DNA of 64,000 nucleotides from Phocaeicola faecicola (GTDB lineage Bacteria; Bacteroidota; Bacteroidia; Bacteroidales; Bacteroidaceae): contig NZ_JABSOE010000007.1 in assembly GCF_013618865.1 (NCBI RefSeq), forward strand, positions 1 to 64,000, read 5' to 3'. Positions 34,362 through 43,148 of the stretch are shown here, in pieces. Every line of letters begins with the position of its first letter. Position 1 is the stretch's first letter. The notes beneath the pieces were generated by a model. The model was not told where the DNA came from. It searched no databases and was given only the letters and a program-made list of their open reading frames with translations. A program made the translations under genes and the position numbers.

Positions 34362-36551
34362 ATGTCGAAATTAAGATTTAGAGTAGTTGAGAAAGCGTTT
34401 CACAAGAAACCTGTCGATGTGCCTTCTCCTAAGGAACGCCCCAGTGAATACTTTGCAAAATATGTATTCAACCGTGAGAAAATGTTCAAGTATCTGCCAA
34501 GCAAGGTGTATGCCAAACTGGTGGACGTGATAGATAACGGCTCTCCTCTGGACAGAAATATTGCCGATGAGGTGGCTGCGGGTATGAAGAAATGGGCTTC
34601 GGAGTTGGGCGTGACTCACTATACGCACTGGTTCCAGCCTCTGACAGAGGGAACGGCTGAAAAGCATGATGCCTTTGTTGAACACGACGGAAAGGGAGGC
34701 ATGCTGGAAGAATTTTCCGGAAAGCTGCTGGTACAGCAGGAAGCCGACGGTTCTTCTTTCCCGAACGGAGGTGTGAGAAATACATTCGAGGCCCGCGGTT
34801 ACAGTGCGTGGGATCCTTCTTCTCCGGTGTTTGTGGTGGACGATACGCTGTGTATCCCGACTGTATTCATCGCTTATACCGGTGAGTCTCTGGACTATAA
34901 GGCTCCTTTGCTGAAATCCATCGGTGCGGTGACCAAGGCGGCACTCGAAGTGGTACGCTATTTCGATCCTTCTGTAAAGAAAATCATTACTTACCTGGGA
35001 TGGGAACAGGAATACTTCCTGGTAGACGAAGGTCTGTATGCGGCCCGTCCTGACCTGCTGCTGACCGGACGTACGCTGATGGGACATGAGGCTTCAAAGA
35101 ACCAGCAGTTGGAAGACCACTACTTCGGTGCGATTCCGACCCGTGTGGCTGCCTTTATGAAAGACCTGGAAATTCAGGCACTGGAACTGGGTATTCCGGT
35201 GAAGACCCGTCACAATGAGGTGGCACCGAACCAGTTTGAGCTGGCTCCGATTTACGAGGAATGTAACCTGGCTGTCGACCATAACATGCTGATCATGTCG
35301 CTGATGCGTAAGATTGCCCGCAACCACGGATTCCGCGTGCTGCTGCATGAAAAGCCTTTCAAGGGTGTGAACGGTTCCGGAAAGCACAACAACTGGTCGC
35401 TGGGTACCGACAACGGGGTGTTGCTGATGGCTCCGGGAAAGACATCGGAAGAGAACCTCCGTTTCATTACTTTCGTAGTCAATACGCTGATGGCTGTATA
35501 TCACCACAACGGACTGCTGAAGGCCTCTATCATGAGTGCAACCAACGCACATCGTCTGGGAGCGCACGAAGCACCTCCTGCCATCATCTCTTCTTTCCTG
35601 GGTACGCAGTTGAACAAGGTGCTGGATCACCTGGAAGAAAGTTCAAGCAACGACCTGGTATCGCTGGGAGACAAGCAGGGCATGCGTCTCGATATTCCGC
35701 ACATTCCGGAACTGATGATCGACAATACCGACCGTAACCGTACTTCGCCTTTTGCCTTTACCGGAAACCGCTTTGAGTTCCGTGCTCCGGGTTCGGAGGC
35801 CAACTGTGCCAGTGCGATGATTGCCTTGAATACGGCAGTGGCTGAACAGCTGATCATCTTCAAGAAGGATGTCGACGAACTGATTGAAAAGGGTGAACCG
35901 AAGATTTCGGCCATCATTCAGGTGATCCGCCGTTACATCAAGGAATGTAAGCCTATCCGCTTCGACGGTAACGGATACGGTGACGAGTGGAAGGAAGAGG
36001 CTAAGCGCCGCGGACTGGACTGCGAGACCAGCTGTCCGTTGATTTTCGACAACTACCTCAAGCGGGAAACCATCCGTATGTTTGAATCAACCGGTGTCAT
36101 GAACCGCAAGGAGCTGGAAGCCCGCAACGAGGTGAAATGGGAAATGTACACCAAGAAGATTCAGATTGAAGCCCGCGTGCTGGGTGACCTGGTAATGAAT
36201 CATGTGGTGCCGGTGGCCATTGAGTATCAGACCAAGCTGATTGACAATGCCTATAAGATGAAAGCCCTGTTCAGCGAGGATGAAGCCAATAAACTGTCGG
36301 CCGAGAACCTGGCACTGATCCGGGAAATCGCCGAACATACCGCCTTTATCAAGGAACAGGTGGATGCCATGGTGGAAGCCAGAAAGGTTGCCAACCGGAT
36401 TACACAGGAACGTGAGAAGGCCATCGCTTATCACGACAATATCGCACCGATGCTGGAGCAGATCCGTTACCATATCGATAAGCTCGAACTGATCATCGAC
36501 GATCAGATGTGGACCTTGCCTAAGTATCGTGAGTTATTGTTTATCAGATAA
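34362..36551 (+). CDS. glnN: Glutamine synthetase type III
   Basis: The 729-residue enzyme joins ammonia to glutamate using ATP and is the main ammonium-assimilating enzyme type of Bacteroides. The N-terminal GSIII domain is clear (VTHYTHWFQPLTEGTAEKHD), then GWEQEYFLVDE with metal-binding glutamates, KTRHNEVAPNQFELAPIYEE, GVNGSGKHNNWSLGTD for ATP binding, and NRTSPFAFTGNRFEFRAPG. Length is typical of type III rather than type I (about 470). It may be cotranscribed with the DapL-like gene, and it ends at a strong terminator. Confidence 0.97.
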   Translation: MSKLRFRVVEKAFHKKPVDVPSPKERPSEYFAKYVFNREKMFKYLPSKVYAKLVDVIDNGSPLDRNIADEVAAGMKKWASELGVTHYTHWFQPLTEGTAEKHDAFVEHDGKGGMLEEFSGKLLVQQEADGSSFPNGGVRNTFEARGYSAWDPSSPVFVVDDTLCIPTVFIAYTGESLDYKAPLLKSIGAVTKAALEVVRYFDPSVKKIITYLGWEQEYFLVDEGLYAARPDLLLTGRTLMGHEASKNQQLEDHYFGAIPTRVAAFMKDLEIQALELGIPVKTRHNEVAPNQFELAPIYEECNLAVDHNMLIMSLMRKIARNHGFRVLLHEKPFKGVNGSGKHNNWSLGTDNGVLLMAPGKTSEENLRFITFVVNTLMAVYHHNGLLKASIMSATNAHRLGAHEAPPAIISSFLGTQLNKVLDHLEESSSNDLVSLGDKQGMRLDIPHIPELMIDNTDRNRTSPFAFTGNRFEFRAPGSEANCASAMIALNTAVAEQLIIFKKDVDELIEKGEPKISAIIQVIRRYIKECKPIRFDGNGYGDEWKEEAKRRGLDCETSCPLIFDNYLKRETIRMFESTGVMNRKELEARNEVKWEMYTKKIQIEARVLGDLVMNHVVPVAIEYQTKLIDNAYKMKALFSEDEANKLSAENLALIREIAEHTAFIKEQVDAMVEARKVANRITQEREKAIAYHDNIAPMLEQIRYHIDKLELIIDDQMWTLPKYRELLFIR

Positions 36552-36571
36552 CGTCGATTTTATTTTTCAGA

Positions 36572-36614
36572 AATCCGGCAACTTCGAGGGGGCTCAGGGT
36601 TGCCGGATTTTTTA
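36572..36614 (+). terminator. Terminator after glnN
   Basis: Stem AAATCCGGCAAC (36572-36583) with GTTGCCGGATTT (36600-36611), then a T run. It starts 21 bases after the glnN stop. Confidence 0.85.
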
Positions 36615-36683
36615 TTGCCCTTCTGCCGCGTTTTTTCATGAAGATTCTCGGCGGAAAGAGGGCAGGATTTCATAAAAGGTTTA

Positions 36684-36691
36684 TATCTTTG
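36684..36691 (+). promoter_or_regulatory. -7 box immediately before the AspT-family gene
   Basis: TATCTTTG, exact consensus, ends four bases before the ATG at 36696. If used, transcription would begin at or next to the start codon, giving a leaderless or almost leaderless message. No -33 TTTG is visible. Confidence 0.5.
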
Positions 36692-36695
36692 CACC

Positions 36696-38357
36696 ATGGA
36701 ATGGTTATACGATTTATTTTTTGAACACTCTGCACTGCAAGCGGTCGTTATTATATCTCTTATTATAGCATGTGGTCTGGGATTGGGAAAAATCCGCGTT
36801 TGCGGCATTTCTCTGGGAGTCACGTTTGTTTTCTTCATGGGAATTCTGGCCGGACATCTGGGCTTTTCCATTGACCAGCAGATGCTTACCTATGCGGAAA
36901 GTTTCGGATTGGTATTGTTTGTCTATGCGCTGGGACTCCAGGTAGGCCCGGGCTTTATTTCTTCATTTCAGCGGGGAGGGTATAAGCTGAACCTGCTGGG
37001 AATGGGGGTGATTCTGCTGGGTACCGTCATGGCTATCTCCCTGAGCATGTGTACTACGATTCCGCTGTCCGACATGGTCGGTATCCTGTGTGGAGCGACC
37101 ACCAATACGCCGGCACTGGGAGCTGCGCAGCAGACCCTCAAGCAGTTGGGTGAGCCGACAAGCGGGGCAGCCCTCAGTTGCGCCGTGACTTATCCGCTGG
37201 GAGTAGTGGGAGTGATATTGGCCATCATTGTGGTCAGAAAACTCTTTGTGCGTCCTGCCGACATGGAGACGAATGAGCATGAGGACCCGAACCACACTTA
37301 CATTGCTACTTTCCAGGTTCATAATCCGGCAATTTTCAATAAAAGCATACAGGATATCGCCAAACTGAGCTATCCTAAGTTCGTGATTTCAAGAATGTGG
37401 AGAAACGGGGTGGTCAGCATCCCAACCTCCGACAAGGTCTTGAAAGAGAACGACCGTCTGCTGGTCATCACTACCGAGAAAGACGTGTCGGCGCTTACCA
37501 TTCTGTTTGGTGAGCAGGAAAACCGCGACTGGAACAAGGAGGACATCGACTGGAATGCCATTGACAGTCAGCTTATCTCAAAGCACATCATCATTTCCCG
37601 TCCCGAAATCAACGGCAAGAAACTCGGATCGCTCCGTCTGCGTAATACCTACGGCATCAACATCAGCCGTGTGATGCGAAGCGGGGTGCAGCTGCTGGCC
37701 ACTTCCGGCCTGATTCTTCAGTTGGGCGACCGTCTGACCGTAGTGGGAGAGGCTGCGGCCATCCAGAATGTGGAAAAGGTACTGGGAAATACGGTCCGCA
37801 CCCTGAAAGACCCGAACCTGGCTTCCATCTTCATCGGTATCGTACTGGGACTGATTGTGGGATCCATTCCTATTGCGATTCCGGGCATCAGTTCTCCGGT
37901 AAAACTGGGACTGGCAGGTGGCCCCATCATTGTGGGTATTCTGATCGGATCGTACGGACCGAGGTTCCATATGCTGACTTATACTACCCGGAGTGCCAGC
38001 CTGATGCTGAGAGGTATCGGACTGTCCTTGTATCTGGCCTGTCTGGGGCTGGATGCGGGTGCGCATTTCTTTGAGACGGTGATGCGTCCCGAAGGAGCCT
38101 TGTGGGTCGGAGTCGGCTTCCTGATCACGTTTGTACCGGTGGTCATCATGGCTGTCCTTTCCTTGCGCATATTCCACCTGGATTTTGGGAATACCTGCGG
38201 CATGCTTTGCGGAAGCATGGCCAATCCGATGGCACTGAACTATGCCAACGACATCATTCCCAATGACAATCCGGCGGTAAGCTATGCCACTGTCTATCCG
38301 TTGGGGATGTTCCTGAGGGTGATTATCGCCCAACTGATATTAATGATTTTTCTATAA
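36696..38357 (+). CDS. AspT/YidE-family putative transporter with TrkA_C domains
   Basis: The 553-residue inner-membrane protein has two blocks of membrane helices, residues about 10-190 and 375-550. Each block is related to the AspT-YidE-YbjL duplication (VYALGLQVGPGF in the first, CLGLDAGAHFFE in the second). Between them lie two TrkA_C-type regulatory domains (VISRMWRNGVVSIPTSDKVL and a second near NISRVMRSGVQLLAT). The family includes the aspartate:alanine exchanger AspT; here substrate is unknown. fbp follows after 21 bases, so the pair is probably an operon. The predicted promoter is unusually close to the start codon. Confidence 0.9.
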   Translation: MEWLYDLFFEHSALQAVVIISLIIACGLGLGKIRVCGISLGVTFVFFMGILAGHLGFSIDQQMLTYAESFGLVLFVYALGLQVGPGFISSFQRGGYKLNLLGMGVILLGTVMAISLSMCTTIPLSDMVGILCGATTNTPALGAAQQTLKQLGEPTSGAALSCAVTYPLGVVGVILAIIVVRKLFVRPADMETNEHEDPNHTYIATFQVHNPAIFNKSIQDIAKLSYPKFVISRMWRNGVVSIPTSDKVLKENDRLLVITTEKDVSALTILFGEQENRDWNKEDIDWNAIDSQLISKHIIISRPEINGKKLGSLRLRNTYGINISRVMRSGVQLLATSGLILQLGDRLTVVGEAAAIQNVEKVLGNTVRTLKDPNLASIFIGIVLGLIVGSIPIAIPGISSPVKLGLAGGPIIVGILIGSYGPRFHMLTYTTRSASLMLRGIGLSLYLACLGLDAGAHFFETVMRPEGALWVGVGFLITFVPVVIMAVLSLRIFHLDFGNTCGMLCGSMANPMALNYANDIIPNDNPAVSYATVYPLGMFLRVIIAQLILMIFL

Positions 38358-38378
38358 CCTAACCTAAATATAAGCACA

Positions 38379-40376
38379 ATGAAAATATATAAGCAAATCA
38401 CACAAGAAATGATACAGAAGGATCTTCGGTATCTGGAATTGCTTTCTCATAATTTCCCTACCATTGCGGCTGCAAGTACAGAAATTATCAATCTGGAGGC
38501 GATACTGAACCTGCCTAAGGGAACGGAGCATTTTCTGGCAGACCTGCACGGAGAGTATGAAGCCTTTCAGCATGTGCTTCGTAACGCTTCGGGGGCAATC
38601 AAGAGAAAGGTGAATGAGATTTTCGGTAATACCTTGCGCGAGGCGGAGAAGAAAGAGTTGTGTACGCTTATCTATTATCCGGAGCAGAAACTGCAACTGG
38701 TCAAGGAGTGCGAGAACGACCTGGTGGACTGGTATGTGATTACCTTGAACCAGCTGGTGAAGGTGTGCCAGAATGTGTCGTCGAAATATACGCGTTCCAA
38801 GGTACGGAAGGCGCTGCCTGAAGAGTTCTCTTACATCATCCAGGAATTGCTGCACGAAAGCAGTATGGAGCCGAACAAGCAGGCATATATCAACGTGATT
38901 ATCAGTACGATCATCGATACGCACCGGGCCGACGATTTTATTGTGGCCATGTGCAACCTGATTCAGCAGCTGACCATCGACTCGCTTCATGTACTGGGAG
39001 ATGTGTTCGACAGGGGGCCCGGACCTCACATCATCATGGATACCTTGCTCAAGTATCATAATTTTGATATCCAGTGGGGTAATCACGATATCCTCTGGAT
39101 GGGGGCGGCTTCCGGCAACAACTGCTGTATCGCGAATGTCATCCGCCTGGCCATGCGCTACGGCAACCTCTCTGCACTGGAGGACGGTTACGGCATCAAC
39201 CTGCTGCCTCTGGCGACTTTCGCCATGGAAACGTATGCGCACGATGCCTGCAGCTGCTTTACTCCGAAGATTGACAAGAACAGCACTTCTTACAACGATA
39301 AGACCATCCGCCTGATTGCACAGATGCATAAGGCCATCAGCATCATCCAGTTCAAGCTGGAGGCCCAGACCATTCAGAAACGGCCGGAGTTCAAGATGGA
39401 AGACCGTCTGCTGCTGCATCACATCAACTTCGAGAAGGGTACCATTACCATCAACGGTCAGGAATATATGCTGCAGGATACGCATTTCCCGACCATCGAT
39501 CCTAAGGACCCGTACAAGATGACCGAGGAGGAAAAGGAAATCGTGCAGAAACTGCATTTCTCCTTTACCCACAGCGAGAAGCTGCACAAGCACATGCAGT
39601 GCCTCTTCCGTTACGGATGCATGTATACGGTATGCAACTCCAACCTCCTGTTCCATGCTTCCATGCCGCTCAATGAAGACGGTACGCTGAAGGAAGTGGA
39701 TATCATGGGAAGAAAATACAAAGGCAAGTCGCTGCTGAACCGTGTGGGACAACTGATCCGGACGGCGTATTTCGGGGATGCCGAGAACGAAGAGAAGGAT
39801 TTTGCCTGCGATTATATCTGGTACCTGTGGTGCGGAAAGGATTCTCCGGCCTTCGACAAGAGCAAGATGGCTACTTTCGAGCGTTATTTCCTGAAGGAAA
39901 AGGAAACGCATACCGAAATCAAGGGATATTATTACATGCTGAGAGACCGCGAGGATATCTGCGACATGATACTCGATGAGTTTGAGGTGAAGGGTGAGCA
40001 TCGTCATATTATCAACGGACACGTGCCGGTGAAAGCCGTGAAGGGCGAGAAACCGATCAAGGCCAACGGTAAGCTGATGGTGATAGACGGTGGTTTCTCA
40101 AAGGCTTATCAGCCGGAAACGGGTATCGCCGGATATACGCTGGTATATCATTCCAGAGGATTCCAGCTGGTACAGCATGAACCGTTTACCTCTACGCAGA
40201 AGGCCATCGAAGAAGGTCAGGACATCAAGTCGACGACACAGATTGTGGAGTTGAGTACCCAGCGTATGATGGTGAAAGATACGGACAAGGGACGCGAGCT
40301 GAGGGTGCAGATTGAGGACCTCAAGAAGTTGCTGGTGGCCTACCGTACCGGAGTCATCAAGGAGCGGGCTTATTAA
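38379..40376 (+). CDS. fbp: Fructose-1,6-bisphosphatase class III
   Basis: This 665-residue enzyme hydrolyses fructose-1,6-bisphosphate in gluconeogenesis. It belongs to the large class III type of Firmicutes and Bacteroidota. The metallophosphatase motifs are visible: FLADLHGEYEAF, LGDVFDRGPGPH, WGNHDILWMGAA and, near the C-terminus, INGHVPVK and VIDGGFSKAY. Length is typical (about 640-670). It is the second gene of a pair with the AspT-like transporter, and a terminator follows 139 bases after its stop. Confidence 0.96.
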   Translation: MKIYKQITQEMIQKDLRYLELLSHNFPTIAAASTEIINLEAILNLPKGTEHFLADLHGEYEAFQHVLRNASGAIKRKVNEIFGNTLREAEKKELCTLIYYPEQKLQLVKECENDLVDWYVITLNQLVKVCQNVSSKYTRSKVRKALPEEFSYIIQELLHESSMEPNKQAYINVIISTIIDTHRADDFIVAMCNLIQQLTIDSLHVLGDVFDRGPGPHIIMDTLLKYHNFDIQWGNHDILWMGAASGNNCCIANVIRLAMRYGNLSALEDGYGINLLPLATFAMETYAHDACSCFTPKIDKNSTSYNDKTIRLIAQMHKAISIIQFKLEAQTIQKRPEFKMEDRLLLHHINFEKGTITINGQEYMLQDTHFPTIDPKDPYKMTEEEKEIVQKLHFSFTHSEKLHKHMQCLFRYGCMYTVCNSNLLFHASMPLNEDGTLKEVDIMGRKYKGKSLLNRVGQLIRTAYFGDAENEEKDFACDYIWYLWCGKDSPAFDKSKMATFERYFLKEKETHTEIKGYYYMLRDREDICDMILDEFEVKGEHRHIINGHVPVKAVKGEKPIKANGKLMVIDGGFSKAYQPETGIAGYTLVYHSRGFQLVQHEPFTSTQKAIEEGQDIKSTTQIVELSTQRMMVKDTDKGRELRVQIEDLKKLLVAYRTGVIKERAY

Positions 40377-40514
40377 GGAATAAAAAAGGAGAGACTGGCT
40401 GTCCGGGGCAGGTCTGCGAGTGGATAGCGCTATCTGTTTTCGGACAGGTGCCGACGGATTTCCTGCGTTTCCTGCAGTGGAAGTGTCATTCTCTTTATTG
40501 GAAATAATAAATGG

Positions 40515-40561
40515 CGGTGCCGTTTTATTGATTTGCGATGCAGATGAATAAAACGGCACCG
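40515..40561 (+). terminator. Terminator for fbp
   Basis: Fifteen-base perfect stem CGGTGCCGTTTTATT (40515-40529) with AATAAAACGGCACCG (40547-40561), then TTGTTTTAT. It lies in the 465-base gap between convergent fbp and panD (40377-40841). Apart from this hairpin and the one at 40748, I see no gene there. Confidence 0.75.
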
Positions 40562-40747
40562 TTGTTTTATGGATTACCGTCGTACGCGAAAGATGGCATC
40601 AGGGTTCTGAATCGTTTGTTCCCTTGTCTTTGCTGTTTTCTGCGGTTATGGAAAAGAAAATGGATGGATGTCTTCGGGTGCGGGGATCTGTTTCCTTCCG
40701 GTCATGGGCTTCAGCATGTGCCCTACAGACTTTGGGTAAAAAGAAAA

Positions 40748-40781
40748 TCCTGCAACGGCAGTGGAACCGACCGTTGCAGGA
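40748..40781 (-). terminator. Terminator for panCD
   Basis: Stem TCCTGCAACGG/CCGTTGCAGGA around a 12-base loop. On the minus strand it is followed by TTTTCTTTTTA, so it fits termination of the panC-panD operon 60 bases after panD. Confidence 0.8.
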
Positions 40782-40841
40782 CCGTTATGTCTTGTTTTGA
40801 ACAGGAAATCCCTGCGGGATATTCCCGGATGATCGTGGGTC

Positions 40842-41195
40842 TTACTTAACCAGCTTGTTGGATGAGGTGTCAGGGAAAACCACCGTCGGCTTGAACGATT
40901 TGGCTTCCTCGAAGTCCATCAGCGCATAAGACATGATGATGACGATATCTCCTACCTGTACCTTACGTGCGGCAGCTCCGTTCAGGCAGATACAGCCCGA
41001 TCCGCGCTCACCTTTTATAATGTACGTCTCAAAACGTTCTCCGTTGTTGTTGTCTACTATCTGCACCTTTTCGCCTGCAATCATATTGGCAGCGTCCATC
41101 AGATCCTCGTCGATGGTGATGCTTCCCATATAGTTCAGGTTAGCTTCAGTAACCGTCACGCAGTGCAATTTTGATTTCAACACTTCTATCATCAT
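40842..41195 (-). CDS. panD: Aspartate 1-decarboxylase
   Basis: The 117-residue pyruvoyl enzyme makes beta-alanine from aspartate for pantothenate. The self-cleavage site is MGSIT, with the Gly24-Ser25 bond that yields the pyruvoyl chain. Other family features are [33 protein letters not shown] and [17 protein letters not shown] is at 41195 (a methionine pair; the second is an alternative). Its start overlaps the panC stop by four bases, so the two are coupled. Confidence 0.96.
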   Translation of the reverse strand: MMIEVLKSKLHCVTVTEANLNYMGSITIDEDLMDAANMIAGEKVQIVDNNNGERFETYIIKGERGSGCICLNGAAARKVQVGDIVIIMSYALMDFEEAKSFKPTVVFPDTSSNKLVK

Positions 41196-42046
41196 GATTG
41201 ATGCTCCTTATACTTGATGTTATCAATTAATCTGACTTCTCCGCAGTACACGGTGATGCATCCTACGATGTAGTTGCTGTCATTCCATTCCGATACGGTC
41301 TGCAGCGTGTCTCCGTCTACTATCTCGAAATATTCGATGGTGAGTCCTTCTGCCTCCTCAATGGCTTTTTCCACAAAAGCCTTGGTTTCTGCCAGGGTGT
41401 GTGCTTTCGCGTATTCTACACTGGCAAACAGGGCCTTGGAGATCTGCAGGGCCTGAGTGCTCTGCTCGCTGCTCAGACGGGCGTTACGGCTGCTCAGTGC
41501 CAGTCCGTCGTCCTCGCGTACGATGGGACATCCCACAATCTGAAGGTTGAACGGATATTTGCGTACCATTTCGCGGATGATGGCCAGCTGCTGGAAATCT
41601 TTCTCTCCGAAGTAGGCACGGTCGGGTTCAACTATCATGAATAACTTGCTCACAATCTGACAAACCCCATTGAAATGTCCGGGGCGGAACTTTCCTTCCA
41701 TTACCGTATCCAGCGGCGCGTAGCTGAACTGACGAGTGTCAGGTTCCGGGTAAATCTCTTCTACGGAAGGAGCGAATACAAAAGTGACTCCACACGAGTC
41801 CAGTAGTTTACAGTCGGCTTCTAAGGTGCGGGGATACTTCAACAAATCATTCTGATCGTTAAATTGTGTAGGGTTTACAAAGTCACTGACTACCACTACA
41901 TCATTTTCTGCTACAGCCCGCTTCACCAATGAGGCGTGACCGGCGTGCAAAGCTCCCATTGTAGGAACCAGTCCGACGGACTTTCCTTCCTTACGGAGAG
42001 TATCCAACTCCGCCCGAAGCTCTTTAATTGTTTGAATCAACTTCAT
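41192..42046 (-). CDS. panC: Pantothenate synthetase (pantoate-beta-alanine ligase)
   Basis: The 284-residue enzyme joins pantoate and beta-alanine using ATP. Motifs: [15 protein letters not shown] (the HIGH-type nucleotide site), [33 protein letters not shown] and [13 protein letters not shown] with the KMSKS-like loop. I chose ATG 42046 ([10 protein letters not shown]), the usual family N-terminus; an upstream ATG at 42130 would add 28 residues that run into the promoter region. Products of panC and panD act in consecutive reactions. Confidence 0.96.
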   Translation of the reverse strand: MKLIQTIKELRAELDTLRKEGKSVGLVPTMGALHAGHASLVKRAVAENDVVVVSDFVNPTQFNDQNDLLKYPRTLEADCKLLDSCGVTFVFAPSVEEIYPEPDTRQFSYAPLDTVMEGKFRPGHFNGVCQIVSKLFMIVEPDRAYFGEKDFQQLAIIREMVRKYPFNLQIVGCPIVREDDGLALSSRNARLSSEQSTQALQISKALFASVEYAKAHTLAETKAFVEKAIEEAEGLTIEYFEIVDGDTLQTVSEWNDSNYIVGCITVYCGEVRLIDNIKYKEHQS

Positions 42047-42240
42047 TTCCTTGTGTTTATTAAAATGCTTTTTAATAATTCGGGTGCAAAGTAACCACAT
42101 TTTCGCCACATAAAGAAACAGATTGTGCAAAAAGAATAAATATTTTGCGGCCGCTCCCTTTTTGTACTGAAAAAGATAAGGTTATTTGAGGATAATCCTG
42201 CCTATCATTAACATACTATAAGGAATTATTCGAAAGCGTA

Positions 42241-42272
42241 TTTGCCTTGAGCGTCTATTTTTTATATCTTTG
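42241..42272 (+). promoter_or_regulatory. Promoter of the GT5-DUF4270 genes
   Basis: TTTG at 42241-42244, 20 bases, then TATCTTTG at 42265-42272: an exact match to the Bacteroides consensus in sequence and spacing. It excludes starts before about 42280 and favours ATG 42283 or 42301. Confidence 0.8.
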
Positions 42273-42300
42273 CAAAATGTTTATGAGCAATAATAATAAC

Positions 42301-43119
42301 ATGAGCGCGAAAAAAGTTTTATTCATTACACAAGAAATTACTCCTTACGTGCCCGAGAGTGAACTGTCACTTATCGGACAAAATTTACCGCAGGCTATTC
42401 AAGACAAGGGTTATGAAATCCGTACGTTCATGCCAAAATGGGGAAACGTCAACGAACGCCGCAATCAGTTGCATGAGGTGATCCGTCTGTCGGGAATGAA
42501 CATTATTATTGATGATACCGATCATCCGTTGATTATTAAGGTAGCTTCCATTCAGGCAGCCCGCCGGCAGGTATATTTCATTGACAACGATGATTACTTC
42601 CAGCACCGCCTGATGACGACTGATGAAGAGGGTAACGAGTATGAGGATAATGGCGAACGTGCTATTTTTTATGCCAGAGGCGTACTTGAGACAGTGAAGA
42701 AGCTGCGTTGGTGTCCGGATATCATCCACTGTCACGGATGGATGAGTGCCGTAGTACCTTTATATATAAAGAAGGCTTACCAGGATGAACCGTCATTCCG
42801 CGATTCCAAGGTGGTCTTTTCGGTATACGGAGAAGGATTCAAGTCGAACCTGGCTCCTAATTTCAAGGAACAGGTGCTGTTCAGGGACATTACGCTCGAT
42901 GACTTGAAGATGATGGAAAGCCCTGCCAATTACGATGAACTCAGTAAACTGGCAATCAGCTACTCCGACGGAGTCATACAGAATAGCGAGAATGTCAATG
43001 CCGACATTATTGACTATGCAAATAAACTAAATATACCAGTGACAGGTTTTCAGACCGAGGATGCTTATGCAGATGCCTGCAAGGATCTGTACAATAAGAT
43101 ACTGGGGGATGCTGAATAA
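42301..43119 (+). CDS. Half-length GT5 glycogen/starch synthase-like protein
   Basis: The 272-residue protein corresponds to the N-terminal (acceptor) half of GT5 glycogen synthases: SAKKVLFITQEITPYVPESE, GYEIRTFMPKWGNVNERRNQLHEVIRLSG, CPDIIHCHGWMSAVVPLYIK, and LAISYSDGVIQNSENV at the end. It lacks the entire C-terminal GT-B domain (classical GlgA has about 480 residues). It also lacks the KxGGLxDV motif that binds ADP-glucose. Such short proteins are conserved in Bacteroidota next to DUF4270 and panC, but their activity is uncertain. I chose ATG 42301; 42283 is possible, and earlier starts clash with the promoter. The DUF4270 gene follows after 29 bases. Confidence 0.8.
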   Translation: MSAKKVLFITQEITPYVPESELSLIGQNLPQAIQDKGYEIRTFMPKWGNVNERRNQLHEVIRLSGMNIIIDDTDHPLIIKVASIQAARRQVYFIDNDDYFQHRLMTTDEEGNEYEDNGERAIFYARGVLETVKKLRWCPDIIHCHGWMSAVVPLYIKKAYQDEPSFRDSKVVFSVYGEGFKSNLAPNFKEQVLFRDITLDDLKMMESPANYDELSKLAISYSDGVIQNSENVNADIIDYANKLNIPVTGFQTEDAYADACKDLYNKILGDAE

Positions 43120-43148
43120 CCGAATGACTTTATAAATTTTAGAAGAAA

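Noticed and set aside
38364-40022. Open frame of 552 codons on the minus strand
   Set aside because: Fully antisense to the class III fructose bisphosphatase gene; no recognisable domain.
40538-40849. Open frame of 103 codons in the fbp-panD gap
   Set aside because: It crosses two terminator hairpins and has an unlikely composition rich in Cys, Arg and Trp.
42047-42130. Longer panC reading frame starting at 42130
   Set aside because: The added 28 residues are not found in PanC proteins; the family start is [10 protein letters not shown] at 42046.
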